From Lachnospiraceae bacterium C1.1 (lineage in GTDB: Bacteria; Bacillota; Clostridia; Lachnospirales; Lachnospiraceae): a stretch of DNA of 64,000 nucleotides. A program made the position numbers and the translations under genes. Below the pieces are notes generated by a model. The model had not been told where the DNA came from and did not search any database. It was given only the letters and a program-made list of their open reading frames with translations. Shown piece after piece: positions 24,493-33,634 of the stretch. The stretch lies in the NCBI GenBank assembly GCA_030434875.1, contig JAUISW010000001.1:1313501-1377500 (forward strand), written 5' to 3'. Position 1 is the first letter of the stretch; each line of letters opens with the position of its first letter.

Positions 24493-26355
24493 TTAATCCT
24501 GTCCTATAACACTAATTACTTTTTCTACAACGGAATCAGCATCAATTCCTGTAATTTTCTTTAATATATCAACATTACCATGCTCAATATATGCATCTGG
24601 AATTCCGATATTGATTATCGGAACATTTGCATTTATCGAATCAGCATAATGCCGAACTTTCTCGCCATATGCACCATTCAGAACATTCTCTTCCATAGTA
24701 ACCAGAACTTTAGCTGATTTAATAGCATATGCAACTGCTTCTTCATCGATCGGCTTTACAAATCTGGCATTGACCAGAGATACCTTATAACCCTTTTCTT
24801 TAAGTTTTTCTCTGACATCAAGCGCAGTCTCTACCATAGAACCTACAGCAAAAAGCCATATGCCGCCCTCATCATAGAGTGTCTCTGACTTGCCCATTTC
24901 TATCGGTGCACGGAACTCGTGCATTTTATCGCAGGCTGTTCCACGACCGTATCTCATAGCTATAGGACCATCAAATTTAACGGCAAATTTAAGCATATCT
25001 GAGAGTTCCCATTTATTCTTAGGAGCCATAATGTGCATATTTGGAATAGATGAAAGATAAGAAAGATCAAATACTCCCTGATGAGTTTCTCCATCAGCAC
25101 CAACAAGTCCTGCCCTGTCGATGGCAAAAACAACATGAAGATTCTGGATGCATACATCGTGCAGAATCTGATCATAAGCTCTTTGCAAGAAGCTTGAGTA
25201 AACAGCCACAACAGGTGTCATACCTCCTGCTGCCAGTCCTGCCGCAAATGTAACCGCATGTTCTTCAGCAATTCCAACATCAAAAAATCTGTCAGGATAA
25301 AGATTCTTAAAACGGTTAAGTCCTGTTCCGTCAGGCATTGCAGCAGTTATCGCGCATACTTTCTCATTACTTGAAGCAAGCTTTATCATTACAGTTGAGA
25401 AAATATCTGTCCAGCCGGCTTTTTTCTTATTTGCTTTCGGAAGTCCCGTTTCTATATCAAAAGGCTCGGTTCCATGAAACCTTGCAGGATGACATTCTGC
25501 AGGAGCATATCCTCTTCCCTTAACAGTACGAACATGAATAAGAACGGCATGGTTGATCTTTTTAGCCTCATTGATCAATCTGCACATAGTCTTTATATCA
25601 TGTCCGTCAACCGGTCCGAGGTAAGTAAGACCCATATCTTCAAAAAGCATTCCCGGGACAAAAAGCTGTTTTACTGAATTTTTATAACGCTTCAAGCTGT
25701 CAACTACTTCTTTTCCGCGTCTTGTCTTCTGAAGCATATTCTGAAGATTGACCTTAAAATCTTGGTATCCCTCCGCAGTTCTTATACTCTGAAGGTATTT
25801 TGACATACCTCCGACATTTTCGGCTATAGAACGATTATTATCATTCAGGATAATAATGAAATTTGTTTTTAACTTAGCTGCATTATTAAGAGCTTCATAG
25901 GCCATTCCTCCGGTCAGAGCACCATCTCCGATCACAGAAACAACCGTATTTTTTCCTCCCGTGAGGTCTCTCGCCTTTACAAGACCCAATCCTGCCGATA
26001 TAGACGTTGAAGAATGACCGGTATCAAATGCATCTGCTTCATTTTCCCCTCGTTTAGGAAATCCCGCAAGACCGCCGTACTTTCTCAAACTGTCAAACTC
26101 CATCTTACGTCCTGTAAGGATTTTGTGTGTATAAGACTGATGTCCAACGTCAAAAATAATCTTATCTTCCGGAAGTCTGAGTGACAGATGAAGAGCCATT
26201 GTGAGCTCTACTGCACCAAGATTTGAGCCAAGATGTCCACCATTCTCAGAAATCTTTTTAATGAGAAATGTTCTGATCTCTTGAGCCAGAAGAGCATACT
26301 CATCCGGTTTAATTTTCTTTATGTCATTTGATTTCTTTATTCTGTCAAGAATCAA
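24493..26355 (-). CDS. dxs: 1-Deoxy-D-xylulose-5-phosphate synthase (TTG start)
   Basis: This 620-residue thiamine-diphosphate enzyme makes 1-deoxyxylulose 5-phosphate from pyruvate and glyceraldehyde 3-phosphate, the first step of the MEP isoprenoid pathway. The ThDP motif is VSVIGDGALTGGMAYEALNN, and the transketolase domains follow (GIAEEHAVTFAAGLAAGG; RAYDQILHDVC). The start codon is TTG at 26355, one base after the ispA stop. GGGTGA from the ispA end is the ribosome site. No ATG gives the conserved N-terminus. It is coupled to ispA, which uses the pathway's products. Confidence 0.95.
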   Translation of the reverse strand: MILDRIKKSNDIKKIKPDEYALLAQEIRTFLIKKISENGGHLGSNLGAVELTMALHLSLRLPEDKIIFDVGHQSYTHKILTGRKMEFDSLRKYGGLAGFPKRGENEADAFDTGHSSTSISAGLGLVKARDLTGGKNTVVSVIGDGALTGGMAYEALNNAAKLKTNFIIILNDNNRSIAENVGGMSKYLQSIRTAEGYQDFKVNLQNMLQKTRRGKEVVDSLKRYKNSVKQLFVPGMLFEDMGLTYLGPVDGHDIKTMCRLINEAKKINHAVLIHVRTVKGRGYAPAECHPARFHGTEPFDIETGLPKANKKKAGWTDIFSTVMIKLASSNEKVCAITAAMPDGTGLNRFKNLYPDRFFDVGIAEEHAVTFAAGLAAGGMTPVVAVYSSFLQRAYDQILHDVCIQNLHVVFAIDRAGLVGADGETHQGVFDLSYLSSIPNMHIMAPKNKWELSDMLKFAVKFDGPIAMRYGRGTACDKMHEFRAPIEMGKSETLYDEGGIWLFAVGSMVETALDVREKLKEKGYKVSLVNARFVKPIDEEAVAYAIKSAKVLVTMEENVLNGAYGEKVRHYADSINANVPIINIGIPDAYIEHGNVDILKKITGIDADSVVEKVISVIGQD

Positions 26356-26356
26356 T

Positions 26357-27265
26357 TTATTTCACCCGATTTACAAGATATTCTATAAGTTCTTCAAGGA
26401 ACTCATTTTTTGCGGAAAGCTGTCCTAACAGTTCCATAGCCTTTTCTGATAAAACTTCAACATCAACCTGTGCCTGCTCAAGACCTTTAAGAGTTACGTA
26501 AGTAACTTTTCCATTCTCTGCATCTGAGCCAACATGCTTTCCAAGTATTTTTTCATTTCCTTCAACATCCAGAATGTCGTCTCTTATCTGAAATGCCATA
26601 CCGACACTATAACCAATTTCTTCTAATATTTCGATATCCTTATCAGGAGCTCCGGCAAGAACTGCGCCAAGCATGAGCGAACATTCAAGAAGTGCAGCTG
26701 TCTTATTCTCATGTATGAACATAAGCTCTGACTCATCTAAATTCCGTCCGGTCTCCTCAGCATCAACATCTGCAGCCTGGCCTCCGACCATTCCTTTTAT
26801 TCCGGATTTCTTTGCCAATATCTGACTGGCCTTTATTATTCTTTCCGTATTTTCTTTTTCCATATCAAATGCAGAAAGAGCAGTTTCAAATGCCAGATTC
26901 AAAAGCGCATCACCTGCAAGTGTTGCCATACCTGCACCATATACTGCATGAGTAGTTTTTTTGCCTCTTCTGTACTCGTCATTATCCATTGCAGGGAGAT
27001 CATCATGCACCAGCGAATAAGTATGAATCATCTCGAGTGCTGCCATAAATGGCTCTATCAGCTGACTTCTTCCGCCATACATGTTATAAGTCTCATTCAT
27101 AATGAGCGGTCTGAGCCTTTTACCCGAGCTTAAAACAGAATAATTGATAGCTTCTGCAATCTTTGCTGCATATCCTTCTTCGGCCGGAAGATATTTCTTC
27201 AATACTGACTCAACGTAATCAACACGCTGATTCATGGCCTCATTGAAACTCTTCTTCAGTTCCAT
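26357..27265 (-). CDS. ispA: Polyprenyl (farnesyl/geranylgeranyl) diphosphate synthase
   Basis: This 302-residue trans-prenyltransferase condenses isopentenyl diphosphate with allylic diphosphates. The first aspartate motif is HDDLPAMDND and the second is QIRDDILDVEG. GKRLRPLI is also present. ATG 27265 lies within xseB, overlapping its last 26 bases. This gives the usual N-terminal length (about 55 residues before LRPLI), but the nearest GGAG is too close, so translational coupling is likely. It supplies prenyl chains for undecaprenyl and quinone lipids. Confidence 0.92.
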   Translation of the reverse strand: MELKKSFNEAMNQRVDYVESVLKKYLPAEEGYAAKIAEAINYSVLSSGKRLRPLIMNETYNMYGGRSQLIEPFMAALEMIHTYSLVHDDLPAMDNDEYRRGKKTTHAVYGAGMATLAGDALLNLAFETALSAFDMEKENTERIIKASQILAKKSGIKGMVGGQAADVDAEETGRNLDESELMFIHENKTAALLECSLMLGAVLAGAPDKDIEILEEIGYSVGMAFQIRDDILDVEGNEKILGKHVGSDAENGKVTYVTLKGLEQAQVDVEVLSEKAMELLGQLSAKNEFLEELIEYLVNRVK

Positions 27266-27461
27266 CTCCGTTAATTACCATCACTTTCTTTTCTACTGTT
27301 TCAATCTTATCATGTGTTTCTTTTAAAACTTGCATGGCTTTTTCATATACAGCAAAAGATTCTTCAAGCGAGACATCCTCATCTGTAAGTTTTTTTACCG
27401 AATCTTCGAGAAACGTGAATCCCTCTTCAATTGTCATTTCTTTTTTCTGTCTTGCTGACAT
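27240..27461 (-). CDS. xseB: Exonuclease VII small subunit
   Basis: This 73-residue helical protein is the regulatory subunit of exonuclease VII. The family pattern FTFLEDSVKKLTDEDVSLEE and SFAVYEKAMQVLKE is clear. ATG 27461 has AAAGG 8 bases upstream. It overlaps xseA by 35 bases and ispA by 26, so three reading frames are interlocked here. Confidence 0.93.
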   Translation of the reverse strand: MSARQKKEMTIEEGFTFLEDSVKKLTDEDVSLEESFAVYEKAMQVLKETHDKIETVEKKVMVINGDGTEEEFQ

Positions 27462-28704
27462 CTGCGTATACCTTTCCGTCTCTTAAATAAATCTGAATAT
27501 GGCTTCCTTTTCTTACATCTTTAACAGTTTTCAAAGCTTTTCCCGAATTATTTGCTACAAATGAATATCCTCTGCTCAATGTAGCTACCGGAGAAACGCC
27601 CTCAAGTTTAGCTGCAAGAGTTGAAAGCTGTTGTTTTCTTAGAGTCAGTTTCTGATTAATAACTGATCTCATTTCTTCTTCGATGTCTGTAATTCTGACC
27701 TGGTCATTCTCGATTCTACGGATCATGGAATTATTCAGTCGTTCCTCAAAGCTTTTTAACTTTTCCTTTTGGAGCATCAATGCATTTGAAGGTGAATATC
27801 TGCTTAGTTTTAATCGGATCTCCCTTAAATAACTCTTTGCATTATCTGTTCTTCTGAGCATTCCGTCTTTGAGACGTTCCGAATAATTATCTATAAGATC
27901 TTCAAATGACCGATAATCAAAAACAGCAAGTTCTGCAGCCGCTGATGGTGTAGGTGCTCTTAGATCTGCAACCCAGTCAGCAATTGTAGTATCTGTCTCA
28001 TGTCCTGTGCCTGAAATTATTGGCGTCTGGGCATTAAAAATAGCCCTTGCAACTATTTCTTCATTAAATGCCCAAAGATCTTCTATAGAACCTCCGCCTC
28101 TGCCGATGATTATCACATCGCAGTTTCTTTCATCCAGGCAGGTTATACCATTAACAATAGATTCTGCTGCACCCTCACCCTGAACCTTTGCAGGATAAAG
28201 CAAGATGTCAACATAAGGATTTCGTCTCTTTGATATATTTATTATATCCCTTACAGCTGCTCCGGTGGGTGCTGTGACAACGCCCACTTTTCTGACAAAA
28301 GGAGGAATGGGCTTTTTATACATTTCATCAAACATGCCCATTTCCGAAAGTTCTTTTTTTAATTTTTCATATTTTTCATAAAGAAGCCCTGCGCCTTCAC
28401 GTGTAATGTTGCGCGCATAGATCTGATATCTTCCGTCACGCTCGTATACGCCAACCCTTCCGCTGACGACTACGAGCTGACCTTCTTTAAGCGTGAAATC
28501 CAATGTAAGGGCATCACGTTCAAACATAAGTCCTGAAATAGCCGCTTTGCTGTCTTTCAGTGTGAAATAGATATGTCCTGAAGAATGGTATTTAACGTTT
28601 GACAGCTCGCCTTTTATCCTGATTTCCGAAAGAATCAGATCATCATCAAAAAGTCCTCGCACATATGCATTGACCTGTGTGACAGAAAATACTTTTTCCA
28701 TCAT
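27427..28704 (-). CDS. xseA: Exonuclease VII large subunit
   Basis: This 425-residue catalytic subunit degrades single-stranded DNA. An N-terminal OB fold (IRIKGELSNVKYHSSGHIYF, FTLKEGQLVVVSGRVGVYE) precedes the catalytic domain (VGVVTAPTGAAVRDIINISK, IIIGRGGGSIEDLWAFN, GTGHETDTTIADWVADLRAP). A coiled-coil tail binds XseB. It starts directly after the nusB stop with two adjacent ATG codons and little ribosome site, which suggests coupling. Confidence 0.95.
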   Translation of the reverse strand: MMEKVFSVTQVNAYVRGLFDDDLILSEIRIKGELSNVKYHSSGHIYFTLKDSKAAISGLMFERDALTLDFTLKEGQLVVVSGRVGVYERDGRYQIYARNITREGAGLLYEKYEKLKKELSEMGMFDEMYKKPIPPFVRKVGVVTAPTGAAVRDIINISKRRNPYVDILLYPAKVQGEGAAESIVNGITCLDERNCDVIIIGRGGGSIEDLWAFNEEIVARAIFNAQTPIISGTGHETDTTIADWVADLRAPTPSAAAELAVFDYRSFEDLIDNYSERLKDGMLRRTDNAKSYLREIRLKLSRYSPSNALMLQKEKLKSFEERLNNSMIRRIENDQVRITDIEEEMRSVINQKLTLRKQQLSTLAAKLEGVSPVATLSRGYSFVANNSGKALKTVKDVRKGSHIQIYLRDGKVYADVSKTEKRNDN

Positions 28705-29115
28705 TTATACCATTTTGGCCAAAATTCCATTAACAAAGGAAGCTGACTCTTCCAGTCCGTATTTCTTTGCGAGCTCAACTGCTTCATTAATTGCCACAGG
28801 AATAGGCACATCCTCATCGAAACGTATTTCATAAGTTGCAAGCCTTATAAGAGCAAGCTCAACCTTACCCATACGTGTTGTGCTCCATCCTTCTATTCTG
28901 GAATTGATCATTTCATCAAGCTCCGGAAGACAATCAAGAATTGCCTTGAACCTGTGCTCGATAAACTCTTCAGAAGCATCATCTGCAGGCTCTTCAAGCT
29001 GATCGAAATATAATCTCATCTGATGGGGCATATCCTCGATCGAATTAAATTCTGTCATAAATAATAAAATAAATACATGTTCTCTTAAAAGGCTTCTTTT
29101 CATCATAGTGCTCAT
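28705..29115 (-). CDS. nusB: Transcription antitermination factor NusB
   Basis: This 136-residue all-helical protein joins the rRNA antitermination complex with NusE (S10). The family pattern includes REHVFILLFMTEF near the N-terminus and the C-terminal PVAINEAVELAKKYGLEESA with SFVNGILAKM. The ATG overlaps the asp23 stop as ATGA. An internal ATG at codon 4 is an alternative start. Confidence 0.92.
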   Translation of the reverse strand: MSTMMKRSLLREHVFILLFMTEFNSIEDMPHQMRLYFDQLEEPADDASEEFIEHRFKAILDCLPELDEMINSRIEGWSTTRMGKVELALIRLATYEIRFDEDVPIPVAINEAVELAKKYGLEESASFVNGILAKMV

Positions 29116-29501
29116 TTCTCAGATTCTGCTCCCATATCTATACTTGCTATTCTTATATTTACATCAGCGACAGAAAGACCTGTCATGGTCTCTATCGCAC
29201 TTTTAACATTTTTCTGTACGTTTTTACTTACTTCGGGAATACTATAACCATACTTGATATTTAAAGAAATATCAGCTCTTACAACTCCTTCTGCAACGTC
29301 AACCCTTACGCCCTTTTCCACTGATCTCATTCCGACGTAGTTCATTATTGTTTTGCTGATGCTGCCTGTCATCCTGCCAACACCTTCTACTTCCTGTGCA
29401 GCAAGTGATGCAATGGCTGCCACCACATCATCAGCAATCTTTATTTCTCCTGTGGCATCATTCTCAATACTGATACCATTTGATTTTATCTCTTCTGACA
29501 T
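29112..29501 (-). CDS. Asp23/Gls24 family envelope stress protein
   Basis: This 129-residue protein has the Asp23/Gls24 (DUF322) domain: KIADDVVAAIASLAAQEVEG, VRADISLNIKYGYSIPEVSK and ETMTGLSVADVNIRIASI. Members form membrane-associated layers linked to cell-wall homeostasis. In clostridia a copy typically precedes nusB. I chose ATG 29501, with AAAGGAG 5 bases upstream; the longer frame starts before that site. It is probably first in an operon with nusB, xseA, xseB, ispA, dxs and beyond. Confidence 0.9.
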   Translation of the reverse strand: MSEEIKSNGISIENDATGEIKIADDVVAAIASLAAQEVEGVGRMTGSISKTIMNYVGMRSVEKGVRVDVAEGVVRADISLNIKYGYSIPEVSKNVQKNVKSAIETMTGLSVADVNIRIASIDMGAESEK

Positions 29502-29570
29502 AAATTCTCCTTTAAGAAGATTCATTAATTTTTAGAAGTCAAAACCGTCTACACATAGATAACTACAATG

Positions 29571-29599
29571 ATTATAGCAAAAAACTCCGCTATTGAAAA
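29571..29599 (-). promoter_or_regulatory. Promoter of the asp23-nusB operon
   Basis: TTTTCA (29594-29599) and TATAAT (29571-29576) on the minus strand are 17 bases apart. They lie just past the stop of the transglutaminase lipoprotein and about 65 bases before the asp23 ATG. Confidence 0.65.
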
Positions 29600-29602
29600 C
29601 AT

Positions 29603-30994
29603 TTATTCTATCCAAAAAGAAATCGTTTTCTCAGTATCATCATTGGCATATGTAATTCTTTTTGACCCCTTATATATTTCAAAAATCTTTTTATTATCAA
29701 AAAGCTCTTTTACAAATTCCTTATAAACCGAATCCGTATCTGCCCTGATCATAAAGAAATCCTCATTTCTGGCCGTTTGAAGTTTGAATACTGCCTTCAG
29801 GCGTTCAAGGTCTGCCGACTTAAAATAAAGGCCTTCTTTAACATAATAGTACGCAGAAAGTGATGTACAATTTGGCAGATATAAAGGACTGTCTATTTTA
29901 TGCGTTGCCCGCAATATTTCATTATTGCATCCGAAATAATTGTAGTTTATTTCGTCTACAATTTCTGTATTCATATAATTTCGATACGAAGAATCCCCCC
30001 ATGTCGAATCAACATAGCACCAGGTTCCATCAATCTTTACAATATTCCATGAATGATTTGAATCATTTGCCGATCCGTACACGACTGCCGACTGAACTCC
30101 CAGCCTGTCAAGAAGATATTTCATAGCAAGGCTGTATCCCTGACATACGCTCTCACCATTAATAAAAACAGAAATTATATTTTGATTATTAGCGGCGTTA
30201 ACATTATATGTCGTATTTGACACTATATATTCAAAACAGTATTTTACCTTCTCATAATCAGTATCATCTTTCGGTGCATCTTTAAGGATTTTATCTACCG
30301 CCTTATCGATTCTTTCCTGATAATCTTTTCTCTTCTGTGCAGACATTGTATATCGTCCTGTAACTGCAAGACCCACCTTTGTTTCTCCCATACTGGTCAC
30401 AGTAGCTCTGTATCCGTCTGTATAAAAAATCTCAGGATGATCCATTATACAATAATTAAAGCATTTATCGAGCACATCAGTATCAGTTGTGGACAGCTTT
30501 ACATTTTCACTCATTGTATTCAGGCAGTCATATACTTCGCGATATACTTTTTTCTCGGATGAAGAAAGCGTCGTGTAACAATAATGAAGATTGCCGCCAT
30601 ATTCATCGCTGTCTTCCACTTCTGTTGAAGCTGAATCACTGCTCACAGAAGAATCTTCACTACTATCTTCTGTTCTGTAATCTTCAGACGATGCATCAGG
30701 ATGCTCTCTTAACCAGTCCTCAAAAGATAAGGCCTCTGTAGACTCTGTCGATTCATCAGTCTCTTCATCGGAAGTTTTCCCGCTAAAACCAGCAATAATA
30801 TCTTCTACGGCTTCAACAATACTGTCAGTAAAGTTATAAATCTTATCTACTGTATTATCAATGCCTGCTCTGACCTCATCTGAACTGCATGCGGTCAAAA
30901 GTAAGATTAAAATGAAAAGCGACATTATCAATGCCGCTTTTCTTCTGCTTCCTTTTTTATGTTTTCCGGTTTTTTTTAATCTCTTTTTAAGCAT
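29603..30994 (-). CDS. Transglutaminase-like lipoprotein
   Basis: This 463-residue predicted lipoprotein has a basic N-terminus, a hydrophobic signal, and lipobox LLTAC with the cysteine near 36. A Ser/Glu/Asp-rich stalk (about 75-130) follows, then a transglutaminase-like cysteine protease domain. The triad is visible as Cys in GESVCQGYSLAMKYLL, His in SNHSWNIVKIDG and Asp in CYVDSTWGDS. Such surface proteins may crosslink or cut wall or peptide substrates. Its stalk resembles that of the EndoU lipoprotein. The start is 5 bases after the prfC stop with AAGGAA upstream. Confidence 0.85.
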   Translation of the reverse strand: MLKKRLKKTGKHKKGSRRKAALIMSLFILILLLTACSSDEVRAGIDNTVDKIYNFTDSIVEAVEDIIAGFSGKTSDEETDESTESTEALSFEDWLREHPDASSEDYRTEDSSEDSSVSSDSASTEVEDSDEYGGNLHYCYTTLSSSEKKVYREVYDCLNTMSENVKLSTTDTDVLDKCFNYCIMDHPEIFYTDGYRATVTSMGETKVGLAVTGRYTMSAQKRKDYQERIDKAVDKILKDAPKDDTDYEKVKYCFEYIVSNTTYNVNAANNQNIISVFINGESVCQGYSLAMKYLLDRLGVQSAVVYGSANDSNHSWNIVKIDGTWCYVDSTWGDSSYRNYMNTEIVDEINYNYFGCNNEILRATHKIDSPLYLPNCTSLSAYYYVKEGLYFKSADLERLKAVFKLQTARNEDFFMIRADTDSVYKEFVKELFDNKKIFEIYKGSKRITYANDDTEKTISFWIE

Positions 30995-30999
30995 TTTCC

Positions 31000-32592
31000 T
31001 TAATTTTCCGAGTATTCCTCAAGTTCAAGACCTTCATTACGGTCAAGTGTCATTCCAATGCTCCATGAGTTAACAAAAAGTAAAAGAGGTCGGCCTTTAA
31101 GGTCTCTAACCTTCTTCATATCCGAAGTTCCGTTTATAGAATCAAGATCTGTCTCTGTATTCTTTATCCAACGGATAAACTCGTACGGAAGCTTCTCAAG
31201 GATTATATCAACATTATATTCACTCTTAAGCCTGTACTCAAGAACTTCAAACTGAAGCTCTCCAACTACACCAACTATGATCTCTTCCATTCCATAATTG
31301 GATTCCTGGAATATCTGAATAGCACCTTCCTGTGCGATCTGTTCGATACCCTTTACAAACTGTTTTCTCTTCATGGTATCTACCTGACGTACTCTAGCAA
31401 AATGCTCAGGTGCAAATGTAGGAATTCCGGCATAAGCAAACTTATCCGGAGGTGTACATATTGTATCACCGATAGAATAAATACCCGGATCAAAGACACC
31501 GATAATGTCTCCGGCATAGGCTTCCTTGACAACATGTCTGTCATCTGCCATCATCTGCTGTGGTTGTAAAAGTCTTACCTGCTTTGCACCCTGCACATGG
31601 TAGACATCCATTCCGCCTTCGAACTTTCCGGAACAGATTCTCATGAAAGCAATTCTGTCTCTGTGAGCCTTATTCATATTAGCCTGTATCTTAAATACAA
31701 AAGCAGAAAAATTCTTTGCTATAGGATCTATAGTTCCTTCGTTTGAAACCCTTGGAAGCGGAGGGATCGTCATCTTAAGGAAATACTCAAGAAATATCTC
31801 TACACCAAAATTAGTAAGTGCAGAGCCAAAGAAAACAGGAGAAAGTTTTCCCTGATTGACCTTTTCCTGGTCAAAAGGTTCAGATGCTCCATCAAGAAGC
31901 TCTATCTCGCTCATCAAAAGCTCTCTGGCATCTTCTCCGATAGCCTCGGTTGATGCAGCTTCATCACTGAGCTTTATTCTTGTCTCTGTTCCCTCCTTGG
32001 TTCCCTTGAAAGTATCAGCAAATTCAACAATTTCTCCGGTTGATCTGTCATAGACACCTTTAAAGTCTTTACCTGAACCAATAGGCCAGTTGATAGGACA
32101 TGTTGCGATTCCAAGTTCTTTTTCTATCTCATCAACGAGATCAAATGTATCCCTGGCATCCCTATCCATCTTATTTATAAAAGTAAATACGGGTATTCCG
32201 CGACGTCCGCAAACCTTAAAAAGTTTTCTTGTCTGAGGCTCTACACCCTTTGCTCCATCTATGACCATCACTGCAGAATCAGCAGCCATAAGAGTTCTGT
32301 AAGTATCCTCAGAAAAGTCCTGATGTCCCGGTGTATCAAGAATATTTATGCAAAAGCCATCATATTCGAACTGCATTACGGAGGAAGTAACGGAAATACC
32401 TCTTTCCTTTTCTATATCCATCCAGTCAGAAACGGCATGACGCGCAGTCGCCTTTCCCTTTACACTTCCGGCAAGATTTATCTGCCCGCCGTAAAGAAGG
32501 AATTTCTCCGTCAATGTAGTCTTACCCGCATCAGGGTGAGAAATGATCGCAAATGTGCGTCTTTTGTTAATCTGTTTAGCCAAATCTGACAC
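31000..32592 (-). CDS. prfC: Peptide chain release factor 3 (GTG start)
   Basis: This 530-residue translational GTPase recycles RF1/RF2 from the ribosome after termination. G motifs are ISHPDAGKTTLTEKFLLYGG (G1), NILDTPGHQDFSE (G3) and FINKMDRDARD (G4). The C-terminal part QIAQEGAIQIFQ is RF3-specific and distinguishes it from EF-G. The start codon is GTG at 32592, with GGAGG 9 bases upstream. It follows fabH by 42 bases in the same direction. Confidence 0.95.
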   Translation of the reverse strand: MSDLAKQINKRRTFAIISHPDAGKTTLTEKFLLYGGQINLAGSVKGKATARHAVSDWMDIEKERGISVTSSVMQFEYDGFCINILDTPGHQDFSEDTYRTLMAADSAVMVIDGAKGVEPQTRKLFKVCGRRGIPVFTFINKMDRDARDTFDLVDEIEKELGIATCPINWPIGSGKDFKGVYDRSTGEIVEFADTFKGTKEGTETRIKLSDEAASTEAIGEDARELLMSEIELLDGASEPFDQEKVNQGKLSPVFFGSALTNFGVEIFLEYFLKMTIPPLPRVSNEGTIDPIAKNFSAFVFKIQANMNKAHRDRIAFMRICSGKFEGGMDVYHVQGAKQVRLLQPQQMMADDRHVVKEAYAGDIIGVFDPGIYSIGDTICTPPDKFAYAGIPTFAPEHFARVRQVDTMKRKQFVKGIEQIAQEGAIQIFQESNYGMEEIIVGVVGELQFEVLEYRLKSEYNVDIILEKLPYEFIRWIKNTETDLDSINGTSDMKKVRDLKGRPLLLFVNSWSIGMTLDRNEGLELEEYSEN

Positions 32593-32634
32593 TAATAGTT
32601 TCCTCCGAAATTACACTTACTTTTATAAAATCAA

Positions 32635-33612
32635 TTATTTATCCCATACTATTACGGCAGTAGCATAAGTAAGGCCGGCACCGAAGCCGCAAAGAACATA
32701 TCTTTCACCCTTCTTAAGAAGGCCCTTACGATTATACTCATCCATAATGCATGGTACTGATGCTGCTGAAATATTTCCCACATGATCCATATTTGTAGGG
32801 AATTTATCCAGCGGCTGTTTCATCATCTTTGCAACAGTCTCTATAATTCTGTAATTAGCCTGATGCAAAAAAAACTTATCTATATCATCGGCAGACAGTC
32901 CTAAAGGATCAAGTATTTCTTTGATACTTTCAGGTACTTTTCTGCATGCAAACTTAAATACAGCCTGACCATCCATGTGAAGATAGTCCCAAACCTTCTC
33001 TCCGTCTGCCCAGGGACTCATGTTTTCACGCTCTTTCATAGTAAGAGTCATTCCATCTTTACCAACACCGCGTGCCATGATTCCCTGAATTCCAACGCTG
33101 TCATTTTCCGTTGCAGAAAGAACAAAACCTGCGGCTCCGTCTCCGAAAAGAACACTGGTCGATCTGTCTGTCCAGTCTGTAAGCTTTGATATAGTCTCAG
33201 CTCCAATAACTAACGCATTTTTAACTTTACCACTTCTGATAAATGAATCCGCAATATCCAAGCCGTAAACACAGCCTGCACAACCAACTACGATATCAAA
33301 AGTCATTGCCTTTTCATTTCCCAATGCAGCCTGTAAAATACATGCTGCACTTGGAAAACGATAGTCACCTGATACAGTAGCAATAACGATAAGATCCAAA
33401 TCCTCAGCTTTAAGGCCGGCGTCATTAAGGGCATTTCTTGCAGCATCCTCAATCAATGAAGATGTTGTTTCGCTAGTAGCTATATGTCTCGTAACAATAC
33501 CAGTTCTCTGTCTTATCCACTCATCGGATGTATCCATAAATCCCGCAAGATCGTCATTTGTAACAATTTTCTGCGGAAGAGCAGAACCGATTCCAATTAT
33601 AGATGTTTTCAA
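32635..33612 (-). CDS. fabH: Beta-ketoacyl-ACP synthase III (TTG start)
   Basis: This 325-residue condensing enzyme starts fatty-acid synthesis from acetyl-CoA and malonyl-ACP. The catalytic Cys is in VVGCAGCVYGL, His in FFLHQANYRI and Asn in VGNISAASVP. The N-terminus KTSIIGIGSALPQKIVTNDD fits the family only if translation begins at TTG 33612. That codon has AGGGG 7-8 bases upstream. Earlier ATG codons lie inside accDA and have no ribosome site. The DTSDEWIRQRTGI signature is present. It closes the fab cluster. Confidence 0.93.
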   Translation of the reverse strand: MKTSIIGIGSALPQKIVTNDDLAGFMDTSDEWIRQRTGIVTRHIATSETTSSLIEDAARNALNDAGLKAEDLDLIVIATVSGDYRFPSAACILQAALGNEKAMTFDIVVGCAGCVYGLDIADSFIRSGKVKNALVIGAETISKLTDWTDRSTSVLFGDGAAGFVLSATENDSVGIQGIMARGVGKDGMTLTMKERENMSPWADGEKVWDYLHMDGQAVFKFACRKVPESIKEILDPLGLSADDIDKFFLHQANYRIIETVAKMMKQPLDKFPTNMDHVGNISAASVPCIMDEYNRKGLLKKGERYVLCGFGAGLTYATAVIVWDK

Positions 33613-33634
33613 AATTTTACCCCTTAAATCTGTA

